Shown piece after piece: positions 25,624 through 35,375 of a stretch of DNA of 42,684 nucleotides (position 1 is the first letter of the stretch; each line of letters starts with the position of its first letter). This DNA comes from Acidobacteriota bacterium (GTDB taxonomy: Bacteria > Acidobacteriota > Terriglobia > Terriglobales > Acidobacteriaceae): contig JAKAXU010000027.1 of NCBI GenBank assembly GCA_021816455.1, forward strand, positions 1 to 42,684. The letters are read 5' to 3'. Both the position numbers and the translations under genes were made by a program. The notes under the pieces were generated by a model. The model was given only the letters and a program-made list of their open reading frames with translations. It was not told the DNA's origin and did no database searches.

Positions 25624-26451
25624 CTAGTCTCCCACGGCGGGCGCCAATCCAAATAATCTGCCAAAATTTTCTGCTGTGATCTGCCCGATTTCTTCGAACG
25701 TACAGCCATGTATCTGAGCCAGGAGCGCAGCAGTATGCGCAACAAAAGCTGGCTCATTGCGCTGTCCGCGAAGCGGCATGGGCGCCAGATACGGAGAGTC
25801 GGTCTCCACCAGGAGACGCTCCAGTGGGAGCTGCGCAGCGACCTCTCGCAGCGGTTGAAGTCTGGGATAGGTGAGTTGCCCGGCAAAGCTGATCAGGAAG
25901 CCCATCTCCATCGCCTGTCGCGCATGATCCAGAGTGCCCGAGAAGCAGTGCAGGATGCCGCCAAGATTTGTTTGCGCCCAATTTACATGGAGCATATTCA
26001 AAAGGTCGCGCCAGCAGACGTCGTCGTTCTCAGCAGGCCGACAATGAATCAAGATCGGGCGACGGCGATGGGCCGCAATCTCCATCTGCTGGCAAAAGAC
26101 GCGCGCCTGAAGATCGTGCGGTGTTCCCTCGTGATAATAATCGAGGCCTATTTCGCCACAGGCGATCACTTCCGGTTCCGCGAGCAAAGCATCCAGCGAC
26201 TCCAGCACGCTCGTATCGGCAAGATGTGTTGCATGCGGGTAGATGCCCGCACTGGCCCAAAGCAGAGGGATTTCCGGCGTTCCTTGAAAACGCCGGACAA
26301 CTTCCAGCGCCTGGCCCATTTCGGATGGCCCTTCGCCAATCCCGATGGCCAGCACACCGGTCAGACCGCCCTGCGCCGCGCGCAGCAGCACCTGCTCCAG
26401 GTCTGCCGAGAATCGAGGACTGTCGAGATGCGCGTGAGAGTCAATCAGCAC
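25624..26451 (-). CDS. TatD-family metal-dependent hydrolase/DNase
   Basis: 275 residues starting with GTG at 26451. All metal ligands of the family are visible: H6 and H8 in DSHAHLD, E100 in CGEIGLDYY, H136 in ILIHCR, H168 in LHCFSG and D218 in VETDSPYLAP. TatD proteins are TIM-barrel nucleases with 3'-5' exonuclease activity, linked to DNA repair and DNA turnover in characterised members. It follows metG by 58 bp on the same strand; a metG-tatD pairing is widespread in bacteria. Confidence 0.93.
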   Translation of the reverse strand: MLIDSHAHLDSPRFSADLEQVLLRAAQGGLTGVLAIGIGEGPSEMGQALEVVRRFQGTPEIPLLWASAGIYPHATHLADTSVLESLDALLAEPEVIACGEIGLDYYHEGTPHDLQARVFCQQMEIAAHRRRPILIHCRPAENDDVCWRDLLNMLHVNWAQTNLGGILHCFSGTLDHARQAMEMGFLISFAGQLTYPRLQPLREVAAQLPLERLLVETDSPYLAPMPLRGQRNEPAFVAHTAALLAQIHGCTFEEIGQITAENFGRLFGLAPAVGD

Positions 26452-26509
26452 TTGCGTTTGCCTTTGGGCGACTGTTTACCTTTGGACGTTGCCCAATCAC
26501 AGGAGGCGA

Positions 26510-28603
26510 TCATTTCAATCGTGCTCCAACCGGAACATCCTCGAGAAATCCAGCCAAAACCGGTGCGCCTTCATCCCCAACGGAAGCGGCTACAACCATG
26601 CCGTTGGACTCCAGGCCGCGCATCTTGCGCGGGGCCAGATTGGCAACGATCACCACTTTGCGCCCGATCAGTTTTTCCGGCTCGTAGTGCTGCGCGATGC
26701 CGGCTAGAATCTGGCGCTTTTCGTAGCCAAGATCGACCTCGAGGCGGAGCAGTTTGTCGGACTTTGGCACGCGCTCGGCTGTCAGCACCTGAGCCACGCG
26801 CAGGTCGACGCGGGCAAAATCGGCGATGGTGATCTTTGCATCCATCTCTTCGGTTGCCTGCTGGACTGGTGCAGGCACGGAGGCGATCGCACTCGCAGGA
26901 GCAGGATCGCTCATCGTCGTCGTCTTTGCTTCACTGACAGCCGGGTCTGGCGTGCTCCCTGCCTGGCTGGCAGCAGCCACAGCACTCTGATTGTTCTGGT
27001 TTTCAAGATTCAACATACGTTCGATCGCATCCTTTTCTGCGCGGGGAAAAAGCGGCGCAGGCGCAGCAAAAACCGTCCCGGGTTGCAGTCCACCCCACTC
27101 GATTGTCTTCAGCTTTCCGGTCCGCGCAGCCTGCTCGAGGTCGCCGAGTCCGAGTTGTCGCCATACCTTCGCTGTTGCCTCCGGCATCACGGGCCAGGCA
27201 AGCGCAGTAACCACGCGGATCGCCTCGGCGGCGAAACTCAGCACCCGCGCCTGCACTCGGCGATGATCGTCCTCAGAGCGCTCTGGCGGCTTTTTCCACG
27301 GCGCTGCGGCAGTGAGGTACCCGTCGATCACTGCAACCAATCCCCAAAGCGTCTCCAGAGCGCGAGAAAACTCACGCGCTTCAAACTGCGCCTGGAAAGC
27401 AGTAATGACCGAGATCGCCTTCGATTGCAGCGCGTCTTCGGCATCTCCGTGACCTGTCGCTTCTGGCATCTTTCCGTCGAAGATGCGATGCATCATGGCG
27501 ACAACGCGGCTGACCAGATTGCCGTATCCGTTGGCAAGATCGCCGTTGTAGCGCTGCACGAGCGATTCGAAGGTGAAATTTCCATCCTGACCGAAAGTGA
27601 TCTCCCGCAGCAGAAAATAGCGCAGCGCATCCGAACCCAGCACATCGGCCACGGTCTCCGCACGCACGATATTTCCGACGGACTTGGACATTTTGCTCTT
27701 GTCGAAGAGCAGCCACCCGTTGGCCACAACGCTGCGCGGCAGCGGAAGCCCGGCCGCCATCAGGAACGCGGGCCAGTAAACACAATGGAAACGGCTGATT
27801 TCCTTGCCAATCAGGTGCACGTCCGCAGGCCAGAAACGCTGAAATCGCTGCTGATCGACCGGGTCGTCTGAGCCATAACCAAGCGCCGTGATGTAATTGG
27901 CAAGGGCGTCCATCCAGACGTAGATCACGTGCTTCTCGTCGCCAGGCACTGGAATGCCCCAGCGAAAACTTGTCCGGCTGACAGAGAGATCCTTAAGTCC
28001 GCTGCGGACAAAGGCAATGACTTCGTTGCGCCGCGCCTCAGGTTGGATAAACTCCGGATGCTCGTCGTAATACTCCAGCAGTCGGCGTTCAAAGGCCGAG
28101 AGTTTGAAGAAGTAGTTCTCCTCCCGGACGGCTTCAGTCGGACGTCCACAGTCCGGGCACGGCGACCCAGGCGGCGCGTCCACGTAGAGTTCGTCGGAGA
28201 CACAATATTGGCCGGTATACGATCCCCGATAGATGAATCCGCGATCTCTCATATCGGAAAAGAGCTTCTGGACTCCACGTTGATGACGCAGTTCCGTTGT
28301 ACGGATGAAGTCATCGCAGGTCAGATTCAGGCGCGACCAGAGTGCGCGAAACTCGCCGGAGATTGCAGCCGCAAACTCTGCCGGACTTCGACCAGCCTGC
28401 GCGGCAGAACGCTCTATCTTCTGCCCATGCTCGTCAGTTCCGGTCAGGAACCAAGTCTCAATCCCTTGCGCACGCTTGGATCGCGCAATGACATCGCAAA
28501 CGATCGTGGAGTACGCATGGCCAAGGTGGGGCCGCGCGTTCACATAATAAATGGGCGTCGTGATGTAAAACCGCTCTTGCTTCGATTCCGAAACTTCCGT
28601 CAT
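26510..28603 (-). CDS. metG: Methionyl-tRNA synthetase with C-terminal tRNA-binding domain
   Basis: 697 residues from the ATG at 28603. The class I HIGH motif is HLGH (26-29) and KMSKS is intact (304-308). One zinc half-knuckle is clear (C149-P-D-C152); the other half is degenerate, with a single C134. MDALANYITALGYG and LIGKEISRFHCVYWPA are conserved MetRS blocks. An Ala/Pro-rich linker (after about residue 560) leads to a C-terminal Trbp111-like tRNA-binding domain (DFARVDLRVAQV...KLLRLEVDLG). The frame open up to 28738 is not family-like. First gene of a minus-strand group with tatD, yajQ and a polyprenyl synthase, divergent from argS. Confidence 0.96.
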   Translation of the reverse strand: MTEVSESKQERFYITTPIYYVNARPHLGHAYSTIVCDVIARSKRAQGIETWFLTGTDEHGQKIERSAAQAGRSPAEFAAAISGEFRALWSRLNLTCDDFIRTTELRHQRGVQKLFSDMRDRGFIYRGSYTGQYCVSDELYVDAPPGSPCPDCGRPTEAVREENYFFKLSAFERRLLEYYDEHPEFIQPEARRNEVIAFVRSGLKDLSVSRTSFRWGIPVPGDEKHVIYVWMDALANYITALGYGSDDPVDQQRFQRFWPADVHLIGKEISRFHCVYWPAFLMAAGLPLPRSVVANGWLLFDKSKMSKSVGNIVRAETVADVLGSDALRYFLLREITFGQDGNFTFESLVQRYNGDLANGYGNLVSRVVAMMHRIFDGKMPEATGHGDAEDALQSKAISVITAFQAQFEAREFSRALETLWGLVAVIDGYLTAAAPWKKPPERSEDDHRRVQARVLSFAAEAIRVVTALAWPVMPEATAKVWRQLGLGDLEQAARTGKLKTIEWGGLQPGTVFAAPAPLFPRAEKDAIERMLNLENQNNQSAVAAASQAGSTPDPAVSEAKTTTMSDPAPASAIASVPAPVQQATEEMDAKITIADFARVDLRVAQVLTAERVPKSDKLLRLEVDLGYEKRQILAGIAQHYEPEKLIGRKVVIVANLAPRKMRGLESNGMVVAASVGDEGAPVLAGFLEDVPVGARLK

Positions 28604-28812
28604 GTCGGGGACAACTTCCGGTACGTCAACGTGAATGCATCTTATCCACCATCTTAAACGAGCTTTGCAACCGGCATGGGAGAGGCACAGTTGAAACCAG
28701 ACACGCGGGAGAGTACAGAAATCGTCGGTTCGGCACAATCAGCCGGTAAAATCATAGAGAGCCGACACAGTAAAAGTGTGCATCCAGATTGTGAATTCAG
28801 GAAGAGGCCGAA

Positions 28813-30813
28813 GTGTATCGCGAACTGCAACAGCAACTGACCGAAGCAGTCAGAAAAATTCTGAAAACGAGTTGGGAGATCGAAATTGGCGAGCTTGTGA
28901 TGGAACAGCCGCCGGAGTTGAGCATGGGCGAATTCGCCCTCCCGGTGGCGTTTGAATTGGCCCGCAAAGTGCGCAAAGCACCACGGTTGATCGCCACGGA
29001 ACTGGTAGAAAAACTGCGTGCGGAGCTTCCGCCGGAAACTGGATTCGCCGCATTCGAGGCTGCCGGAGCCGGGTACATCAACGTTCGAATCGAACGCGCG
29101 CGGCTGGCACGGACGCTGGCCCTGGAGACACCGTCCCGTCACAAAGCTGGCGGCCCTCACATTCTGGTGGAGCATACCAGCATCAACCCCAATAAAGCTG
29201 CGCATGTTGGGCACCTGCGCAACGCAATCCTCGGCGACACGCTTGTGCGAATTCTGCGCGCAACCGGCCACAGAGTGGGCGTGCAGAACTACATCGACAA
29301 CACGGGCGTCCAGGTGGCCGACGTGGTGGTTGGATTTCTGCATCTGGAGGGCAAATCTCCCCAGGAGATTGATGCCCTGATCGAGTCCTGCGAAGCGCTG
29401 GGCGTACAGGCACGCGAAGAGCGTTTTGACTACATTTGCTGGAGGCTTTATGCCAGGGTTTCGCAGTGGTACGAGGAAGGCACGGAAGAACAGCAACGGC
29501 TTCGCAAGTCCCTCCGCTATGAGACATTGCACGCGATCGAAATGGGAGAAGTTGAGACGGCTCTCGTAGCCGACAGAATCTCAACAGCGGTGCTGCGATT
29601 GCACCTGCTCACGATGCAGCGGCTCGGCATCACTTATGACTTTCTGCCCCGCGAGAGTGAGATTCTGCACTTGAAGTTCTGGGATCGCGCCTTTGCCCTC
29701 TTGAAGGAAAGCGGCGTGCTCTACTACGAAACCAGCGGGAAAAACACCGGATGCTGGGTGATGACGAGACCCGGCGGTGGCAGCGCGACCGAAGAACCCG
29801 ATGAAGACGCCAAGGTCATCGTACGTTCCAACGGAACTGTGACCTACGTGGGCAAGGATATTGCCTATCATCTGTGGAAGTTTGGTCTGCTCGGCGCAGA
29901 TTTTGGTTATCGAAAATTCTTTGAATATCCGGATCACACCTGCTGGATTTCCAGCATGACGGGAGAAAGCGAACATCCTAATTTTGGCGGCGCGGGAGCT
30001 ATCTACAACGTCATCGATGCGCGACAATCCGACCCGCAGGCGAATGTGGTACAGGCGCTGCGCGAAATGGGCCACGCAGAATCCGCAGACCATTACACGC
30101 ACTTCAGCTATGAGATGGTCGCGCTTACACCACGTTGCGCGGCAGAGCTTGGCTATCACGTTGGAGAAGAGGATCGGAGCCGCGCTTACATCGAAGTAAG
30201 TGGGCGCAAGGGGTTCGGGGTCAAAGCGGACGACCTGCTCGACAAATTGACTGCGGCAACTCTCAAAGAGACCGATGCGCGACAACCGGAACGGAGTGGA
30301 GCAGAGCGCACAAAGATTGCGGAACAGATCGCTATTGGGGCGTTGCGCTACTTCATGCTGAAGTTTACGCGCAGCTCTGTCATTGCCTTTGATTTCAAGG
30401 ACGCACTCAGCTTTGAAGGTGAGACCGGGCCGTATGTGCAGTACGCAGCCGTTCGTGCACGCAATATCTTTAGGAAATCCGGGATCTCACCGGAGCAGGC
30501 GCTGGATGCATTCAGCACCATGGATCTTGTGCAGGCGCTCCAGAGTGCCGATGATCTGTGGGCGATCTGGCTGCGCGCAGCACGGCGCGATCCGATGCTG
30601 GAAGCGACGATCCAGAGCGCTGAACCCGCGACTTTGGCGCGATATTGCTTTCAGTTGGCTCAGGAGTTCAACAACTTCTATCACAAGCATCACATCCTGA
30701 CGGAAGAAAACGAAGCACGCAGAACTCTTTTGCTGGCCACCGCGGCTGTTGCACTGCGCGAGTTGACGACGCTGTTGCAGTGGATGGGAATTGAAGTGCC
30801 AGAAGCGATGTAG
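28813..30813 (+). CDS. argS: Arginyl-tRNA synthetase
   Basis: 666 residues, GTG start at 28813 with GAGG five bases upstream. It shows the N-terminal Add1 domain, then the HIGH motif as HVGH (131-134) within [30 protein letters not shown] follows. In place of KMSKS it has [17 protein letters not shown], the form found in the ArgRS subtype lacking canonical KMSKS. The C-terminal DALR anticodon-binding domain includes [19 protein letters not shown]. It is somewhat longer than the ~550-600 typical, partly from a mid-region insert ([16 protein letters not shown]). A small hairpin follows its stop. Confidence 0.95.
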   Translation: MYRELQQQLTEAVRKILKTSWEIEIGELVMEQPPELSMGEFALPVAFELARKVRKAPRLIATELVEKLRAELPPETGFAAFEAAGAGYINVRIERARLARTLALETPSRHKAGGPHILVEHTSINPNKAAHVGHLRNAILGDTLVRILRATGHRVGVQNYIDNTGVQVADVVVGFLHLEGKSPQEIDALIESCEALGVQAREERFDYICWRLYARVSQWYEEGTEEQQRLRKSLRYETLHAIEMGEVETALVADRISTAVLRLHLLTMQRLGITYDFLPRESEILHLKFWDRAFALLKESGVLYYETSGKNTGCWVMTRPGGGSATEEPDEDAKVIVRSNGTVTYVGKDIAYHLWKFGLLGADFGYRKFFEYPDHTCWISSMTGESEHPNFGGAGAIYNVIDARQSDPQANVVQALREMGHAESADHYTHFSYEMVALTPRCAAELGYHVGEEDRSRAYIEVSGRKGFGVKADDLLDKLTAATLKETDARQPERSGAERTKIAEQIAIGALRYFMLKFTRSSVIAFDFKDALSFEGETGPYVQYAAVRARNIFRKSGISPEQALDAFSTMDLVQALQSADDLWAIWLRAARRDPMLEATIQSAEPATLARYCFQLAQEFNNFYHKHHILTEENEARRTLLLATAAVALRELTTLLQWMGIEVPEAM

Positions 30814-30835
30814 CGGAGCTATTCCCTTCTCCGCT
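30812..30835 (+). terminator. Possible weak hairpin after argS
   Basis: AGCGGAG (30812-30818) pairs with CTCCGCT (30829-30835) around a 10-nt loop, starting inside the argS stop codon. No T-run follows, so it may act as a processing or attenuation element rather than a full terminator before the cobalamin-binding gene. Confidence 0.35.
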
Positions 30836-30860
30836 GTGGCTGTGTTACTGTTCACTCCGG

Positions 30861-31307
30861 ATGATGAACATGCAGACAATGTCAACATCACGACCGATCC
30901 GGGTGTTAATCGCAAAGGTTGGTTTGGACGGACATGATCGCGGCGCGAAGGTGATTGCACACGCCCTGCGCGAGGCCGGGATGGAAGTTATCTACACCGG
31001 ACTGCGCAAATCTCCGGAGGCGATCGTCAAGACTGCCGTCGAAGAAGATGTGGATGCCATCGGCCTCAGCATTCTGAGCGGCGCACACAACACGCTGGTG
31101 CCGCGCGTTCTGGAACTGCTGCGACAATCGAACGCGGGGGGAATTCCCGTATTGCTGGGCGGAACGATTCCCACCGACGACATCGAACTACTGAAGTCCG
31201 CGGGAGTTGCGGCGATCCTGGGGCCGGGAACGCCGCTGGCAGACGTCGTGGAGAGGATACGTGCCTGCGCTCTGTCCGCTCGCGTAGCGGATGGTTTCAC
31301 AAAGTGA
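30861..31307 (+). CDS. Stand-alone cobalamin (B12)-binding domain protein, methylmalonyl-CoA mutase type
   Basis: 148 residues. The B12-binding signature DxHxxG is D23-G-H25-D-R-G28 in [14 protein letters not shown], where H25 would be the lower axial cobalt ligand. Further conserved blocks are [14 protein letters not shown] and [19 protein letters not shown]. This corresponds to the C-terminal domain (or separate small subunit) of acyl-CoA mutases such as methylmalonyl-CoA mutase. The catalytic TIM-barrel subunit and a MeaB-type chaperone are not in the window. The start among the clustered ATGs (30861, 30864, 30870, 30879) is uncertain. Confidence 0.88.
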   Translation: MMNMQTMSTSRPIRVLIAKVGLDGHDRGAKVIAHALREAGMEVIYTGLRKSPEAIVKTAVEEDVDAIGLSILSGAHNTLVPRVLELLRQSNAGGIPVLLGGTIPTDDIELLKSAGVAAILGPGTPLADVVERIRACALSARVADGFTK

Positions 31308-31349
31308 CATTGCGGACTGGCCGGAACGCGGCGAAAGAGTTTGCGTCGT

Positions 31350-31778
31350 CTATTTTGCGTTATGCTCTGCGATTGCGCTGCGGATCAGACCGGCGACCGG
31401 GTCTGGCAATGCGCGACGCTGCATGGAGCGATCGCAGACCACATGGACCGTCTCGCCCTCGGCGAGCAGCGTAACCCCTGAGTCCGATTCGCGCAAAATG
31501 CGATAGCCAAATTTCAGCACTGAACCGCGCAGCAACAACGGAAAGGCTTCGATGCGTATCGGATCGTCATAGCGGGCCGGCGATCGATAACGGCAACTTG
31601 CCTCAACGACGGGAAGAATGCATCCTTCGACGCTCTCCATGAGACTGTAATCGAAGCCGAGGGTACGCAAAAACTCGACTCGGCCAAGCTCAAACCAGAC
31701 CAGATAATTCGCATAGTACACAACACCCATCTGGTCGGTTTCCGCGTAGCGCACGCGAACCTGTGTTGTAACCGTCAT
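31350..31778 (-). CDS. Acyl-CoA thioester hydrolase, hotdog fold (YbgC/FadM-like)
   Basis: 142 residues from the ATG at 31778, which has GAGGAG immediately upstream; an in-frame ATG at 31796 is possible. The 4-hydroxybenzoyl-CoA thioesterase-type active site appears as RYAETDQMGVVYYANYLVWF, with the catalytic Asp in ETDQMG. It hydrolyses acyl-CoA esters in the cytoplasm; specificity is not predictable. It is 54 bp downstream of rseP on the same strand and may be the last gene of the uppS-cdsA-dxr-rseP transcript. Convergent with the cobalamin-binding gene, with a gap of about 40 bp. Confidence 0.88.
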   Translation of the reverse strand: MTVTTQVRVRYAETDQMGVVYYANYLVWFELGRVEFLRTLGFDYSLMESVEGCILPVVEASCRYRSPARYDDPIRIEAFPLLLRGSVLKFGYRILRESDSGVTLLAEGETVHVVCDRSMQRRALPDPVAGLIRSAIAEHNAK

Positions 31779-31832
31779 AAACTCCTCTGGGAACATTTAC
31801 TGCCGGGTGCGGCGCAACTGGCGAGCACCGGT

Positions 31833-33197
31833 CTACTGCTGGCGATGTAAAGCAAACAGATGTAGTTTGCTCACGTCGTTGAAGACAACGTACGCGGCAA
31901 AAACAAGAATCAGGATGAAGCCTGCCTGATAAATGCGTTCCTTGATGGCCATATCCACGTCGCGCCGGAGGATGCTCTCAATCAGCAGAAACAGAATGAG
32001 TCCTCCATCCAGAACCGGGAATGGCATCAGGTTCAGAATGCCCAGGTTGAGGCTGATGACGGTCATCAACTGGAGGATTGGCTGCCAACCCTGCATCTCA
32101 ACGGCCATGCCGGTCTGCTTTGCGATTCCTATCGGTCCGGAGAGAGTGCTGACCGACATCTGGTGCGTAAGCACGCGCTTGAGCACTTCCAGAATAAGCA
32201 GCGAATTCGCACGATTGAACTTCCAGGATTCCGCCAACGCACCGGGAAATGAAAGCTTCTCCACGCGGAACGGAGGTATCGTCGCTGTGAAGCCCAGCCG
32301 CCAGGCTTTGCCACCATGTGGATCATCCATCTGCACGGGCGTGATGGTGATTTTGCGCTGCTGTCCATCATGGACCAGAGCAATGCTCATCGGCGCGCCA
32401 TCCCGTTCTTGCATATAGGCAACCAGCGATTCCGTGGAGTGAAAAATATGGCCGTCTACCGAGGCGAAGATATCCCCAGCATGGATTCCAGCAGCGGATG
32501 CCGGAGTCGAATCCCCTACGCTGTCGACTCGAATCGGACCCGGCTGTTCCACCGGAAATAGTCCGAGATTCGCCAGCGCAAAGTCCTCGCCGCCGCTCGT
32601 ATCCGGAAGCGGAAGAGTGAGTGGAATCTGCTGCGCACCGCGCTCCACGATGACAGGAACCGAGTGATTCAGATTGATCTGCGCGCGAATCTCCACATCT
32701 TTCCATGTCGGATGATCCACCGTATCGAACCGCTCAATCACGTCGCCTTGCATCAGCCCCGCGTGCGCGGCAACAGATCCTGACTCTACCCAATCCAGCA
32801 CCGCCGGCTGGTCAAAGTAGATATAGGTTTCGTGATGGAACATCAGCACGCCGGTCATCAATCCGAGAGCAAGCAGGAAGTTCGCCGCCGGACCGGAAAA
32901 CCCGATCAGAATGCGCTGCCAGCGTGGGTGCTGCGTGAACTCGCCGGGATCGTTTTTGACCTCTTCGCCGGGGTTTTCTCCGGTCATTTTGACGTAGCCG
33001 CCAAAGGGCAGCGCACACACTTTGTAGTCTGTATCGCCTACCTTAATTCCAAAAAGACGCGGGCCAAAACCCACGGAAAAAGCTTCCACGCGTACACCGC
33101 AAAGCTTGGCCGCCAGGAAGTGGCCAAACTCATGAACGATGACCATGATGCCAAGGACAACGAGGACGGAGATAGTCGAAACGAGGAATGTGTGCAT
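31833..33197 (-). CDS. rseP: Site-2 intramembrane metalloprotease (RseP/M50)
   Basis: 454 residues. The zinc site is HEFGH (22-26) in the first membrane helix plus LDGG (396-399) near the end. Four or so membrane segments enclose a periplasmic region with two PDZ-like domains (LDWVESGSVAAHAGLMQGD and VGDSTPASAAGIHAGD). In proteobacteria RseP cleaves the anti-sigma factor RseA and remnant signal peptides; the target here is unknown. Gene order uppS-cdsA-dxr-rseP is the classical bacterial envelope cluster, supporting the assignment. It starts 23 bp after dxr; no clear ribosome-binding site is visible. Confidence 0.93.
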   Translation of the reverse strand: MHTFLVSTISVLVVLGIMVIVHEFGHFLAAKLCGVRVEAFSVGFGPRLFGIKVGDTDYKVCALPFGGYVKMTGENPGEEVKNDPGEFTQHPRWQRILIGFSGPAANFLLALGLMTGVLMFHHETYIYFDQPAVLDWVESGSVAAHAGLMQGDVIERFDTVDHPTWKDVEIRAQINLNHSVPVIVERGAQQIPLTLPLPDTSGGEDFALANLGLFPVEQPGPIRVDSVGDSTPASAAGIHAGDIFASVDGHIFHSTESLVAYMQERDGAPMSIALVHDGQQRKITITPVQMDDPHGGKAWRLGFTATIPPFRVEKLSFPGALAESWKFNRANSLLILEVLKRVLTHQMSVSTLSGPIGIAKQTGMAVEMQGWQPILQLMTVISLNLGILNLMPFPVLDGGLILFLLIESILRRDVDMAIKERIYQAGFILILVFAAYVVFNDVSKLHLFALHRQQ

Positions 33198-33220
33198 ACA
33201 GGGAAAACAAATTTCGAACG

Positions 33221-34417
33221 CTAGAACCGGAGCACAGAGGAACCGAGCGCCAGATTGTTTGCCTGAGAGACCAACTCACGGGCACGCTCACGTGCTTCTT
33301 CGTCAGCCACAAGCACTTCTGCAATCGACTGCGGATGAGACACAGGCGTTTGCTCCAGCACTTTTTCTATTGTAGCCGCTATCGCCGGAAACGTGATGCG
33401 TCGATCGAGAAACGCTTCCACTGCAATCTCATCCGCCGCATTCAGCGCGATGCAGTGCGCTCCACCCTTCGCCGCGGCTTCGTAAGCCAATCGCAAGCAG
33501 GGAAATCGCGCAAAATCAGGCTGCTCGAAGTCCAGATGAGAAAGAGCGGCAAGATCAAAGGTCAGAGAAGACTCCGGCCGCTCCGGATACGCAAGCGCAT
33601 AGAGAATCGGCAAGCGCATATCGGTGACGGAAATCTGCGCGAGAATGGCCCCGTCTACGTACTCGACCAGCGAATGGACGGTGGATTGGGGATGGACTGT
33701 GACACGCACCTGCGAAGGAGGCAGTGCAAATAGCCGACACGCTTCGATAATCTCCAGCCCCTTGTTGAGCATGGTTGCCGAATCAATGGTGATGCGCCGA
33801 CCCATGACCCAGGTTGGATGCCTGAGAGCCTGCTCGGGAGTAATGCTTTCGAACTCCTCCAGCGGTAACCGGCGGAACGGCCCGCCGGAGGCGGTAAGCC
33901 AGATTTGGCGCACTTCACGATGCGCGCCGGCACGCATGCACTGATGAATTGCGTTATGTTCGGAGTCGATGGGGAGAATTGGAACGTGGTGCTCTTGGGC
34001 GGCCTTCGTCAAAATCTCGCCCGCTGCCACCATACACTCCTTGTTGGCCAACCCCACCGGCTTGCCTGCAAGGATCGCAGCGTGCGTTGCCTCCAGCCCT
34101 GCCACACCGACGATCGCCGAGACGACGAAATCTACGTCCGGACGTGTGGCGCAGGCGACTGAGCCTGCCGTTCCCCAGACGACTTCAATCCCGCTTAGAC
34201 CTGCCTGCCGAAGTCTCGCTGCGAATTCCTGCGCAAGCTCTTCGGTTGCCATGGAAACAATCTCCGGATGCCAGCGCAGAGTCTGCTCCAGCGCCAGAGA
34301 TAGATTTCGGCCCGCGGCCAGCGCACTCACGGAATACCGCTCCGGATACCGCTCGACGATGGAAAGCGTACTTTGCCCGACGGAACCTGTGGAGCCGAGA
34401 ATTGCCAGATGTTTCAA
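33221..34417 (-). CDS. dxr: 1-deoxy-D-xylulose 5-phosphate reductoisomerase
   Basis: Second step of the MEP isoprenoid pathway, making MEP from DXP with NADPH and a divalent metal; 398 residues, normal. GSTGSVGQS (8-16) binds NADPH. Substrate and metal residues are in LANKECMV (the family norm is LANKESL; Ser is Cys here), DSEHNAIHQ, TASGGPF and DSATMLNKGLE. Its product feeds the adjacent uppS and the polyprenyl synthase at 23994. It sits 33 bp after cdsA in the cluster, and its ribosome-binding site is weak. Confidence 0.95.
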   Translation of the reverse strand: MKHLAILGSTGSVGQSTLSIVERYPERYSVSALAAGRNLSLALEQTLRWHPEIVSMATEELAQEFAARLRQAGLSGIEVVWGTAGSVACATRPDVDFVVSAIVGVAGLEATHAAILAGKPVGLANKECMVAAGEILTKAAQEHHVPILPIDSEHNAIHQCMRAGAHREVRQIWLTASGGPFRRLPLEEFESITPEQALRHPTWVMGRRITIDSATMLNKGLEIIEACRLFALPPSQVRVTVHPQSTVHSLVEYVDGAILAQISVTDMRLPILYALAYPERPESSLTFDLAALSHLDFEQPDFARFPCLRLAYEAAAKGGAHCIALNAADEIAVEAFLDRRITFPAIAATIEKVLEQTPVSHPQSIAEVLVADEEARERARELVSQANNLALGSSVLRF

Positions 34418-34450
34418 CGGAAGATGATCCCCTGGGATGTTCTGAACTGG

Positions 34451-35272
34451 TCAGAAACGTTGAATGACTTGAGCGTACCACAGCACTGGAGCAGCCAGCA
34501 GCAACGCATCGACGCGGTCCAGCATGCCGCCGTGACCGGGCAGCAATGTGCCCGAATCCTTCACGCCGACACTACGCTTGAGCGCCGATTCCACCAGGTC
34601 TCCAACCTGTGCCGCCACATTGACGAGCAGACTCAAGCTCAGCCATCGAAGCAGAGGGCCGGGATACAGCAGCATGTTAATGTCTCGACCGTTGAGCAAC
34701 GCAGCCAGACCATAAAGCAAGGCAGCGGCGGCGAGACTCCCGACGAGTGATCCCACTGCTCCTTCCCATGTTTTGTTTGGACTGATGTGTGGAGCAAGCC
34801 GGTGGCGTCCGAAGGTCCGGCCGACGTAAAGCGCGGCAATATCCCCCGTCCAGACACAGCACAACAGAAACAGTACGATGGATTTTCCATCCTCGCTTGT
34901 GTACAGAAGCGGAAGAGCGAGCATCGTCAGTCCGGTGTAGAGCAGCGCAAAGACAGAGGCGGTCGCATCCGCCATCACACGCTCCAAAGGGCTTGCAAAA
35001 GCACACCAGACCAGCAGGCCAAGGCTCAACAGACTGATGGATCCGATGAGTATCTCCGGCCAGAAGTAATTCATCATGAAGAGCAAAGCAATGGCCACCA
35101 GCGTGGCAATCTGCGGCGGGCGGGCGGCACTGGCCGAGGCAATGTGGAGAAACTCCCAGCCGGCCAGCATGGCCACAACAGCGGCAAAGAGAGTGACCAT
35201 CCAATACGGCCCCAGAAAGAGCGTAAGTACCGCGAGAGGCACAAGAATAATGGCAGTCAGTATTCGCTTCAT
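34451..35272 (-). CDS. cdsA: Phosphatidate cytidylyltransferase (CDP-diglyceride synthase)
   Basis: 273 residues, a polytopic inner-membrane enzyme making CDP-diacylglycerol, precursor of all phospholipids. The C-terminal signature spans GDLVESALKRSVGVKDSG and then LLPGHGGMLDRVDALL, matching the CDS family pattern with its catalytic acids. SPNKTWEG is also conserved. Eight or so membrane segments are visible. It follows uppS after 103 bp, enough for an internal promoter, although none was recognised with confidence. Confidence 0.94.
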   Translation of the reverse strand: MKRILTAIILVPLAVLTLFLGPYWMVTLFAAVVAMLAGWEFLHIASASAARPPQIATLVAIALLFMMNYFWPEILIGSISLLSLGLLVWCAFASPLERVMADATASVFALLYTGLTMLALPLLYTSEDGKSIVLFLLCCVWTGDIAALYVGRTFGRHRLAPHISPNKTWEGAVGSLVGSLAAAALLYGLAALLNGRDINMLLYPGPLLRWLSLSLLVNVAAQVGDLVESALKRSVGVKDSGTLLPGHGGMLDRVDALLLAAPVLWYAQVIQRF

Positions 35273-35375
35273 CAGGCTTTCAACAACTCACGCATCGATA
35301 AATTCGCGCCGGAGATCCATTGTTCCGACCAGGTCAACTTGCAGGATACATCGCGCCGCTCTCATCGGCTGGAAA

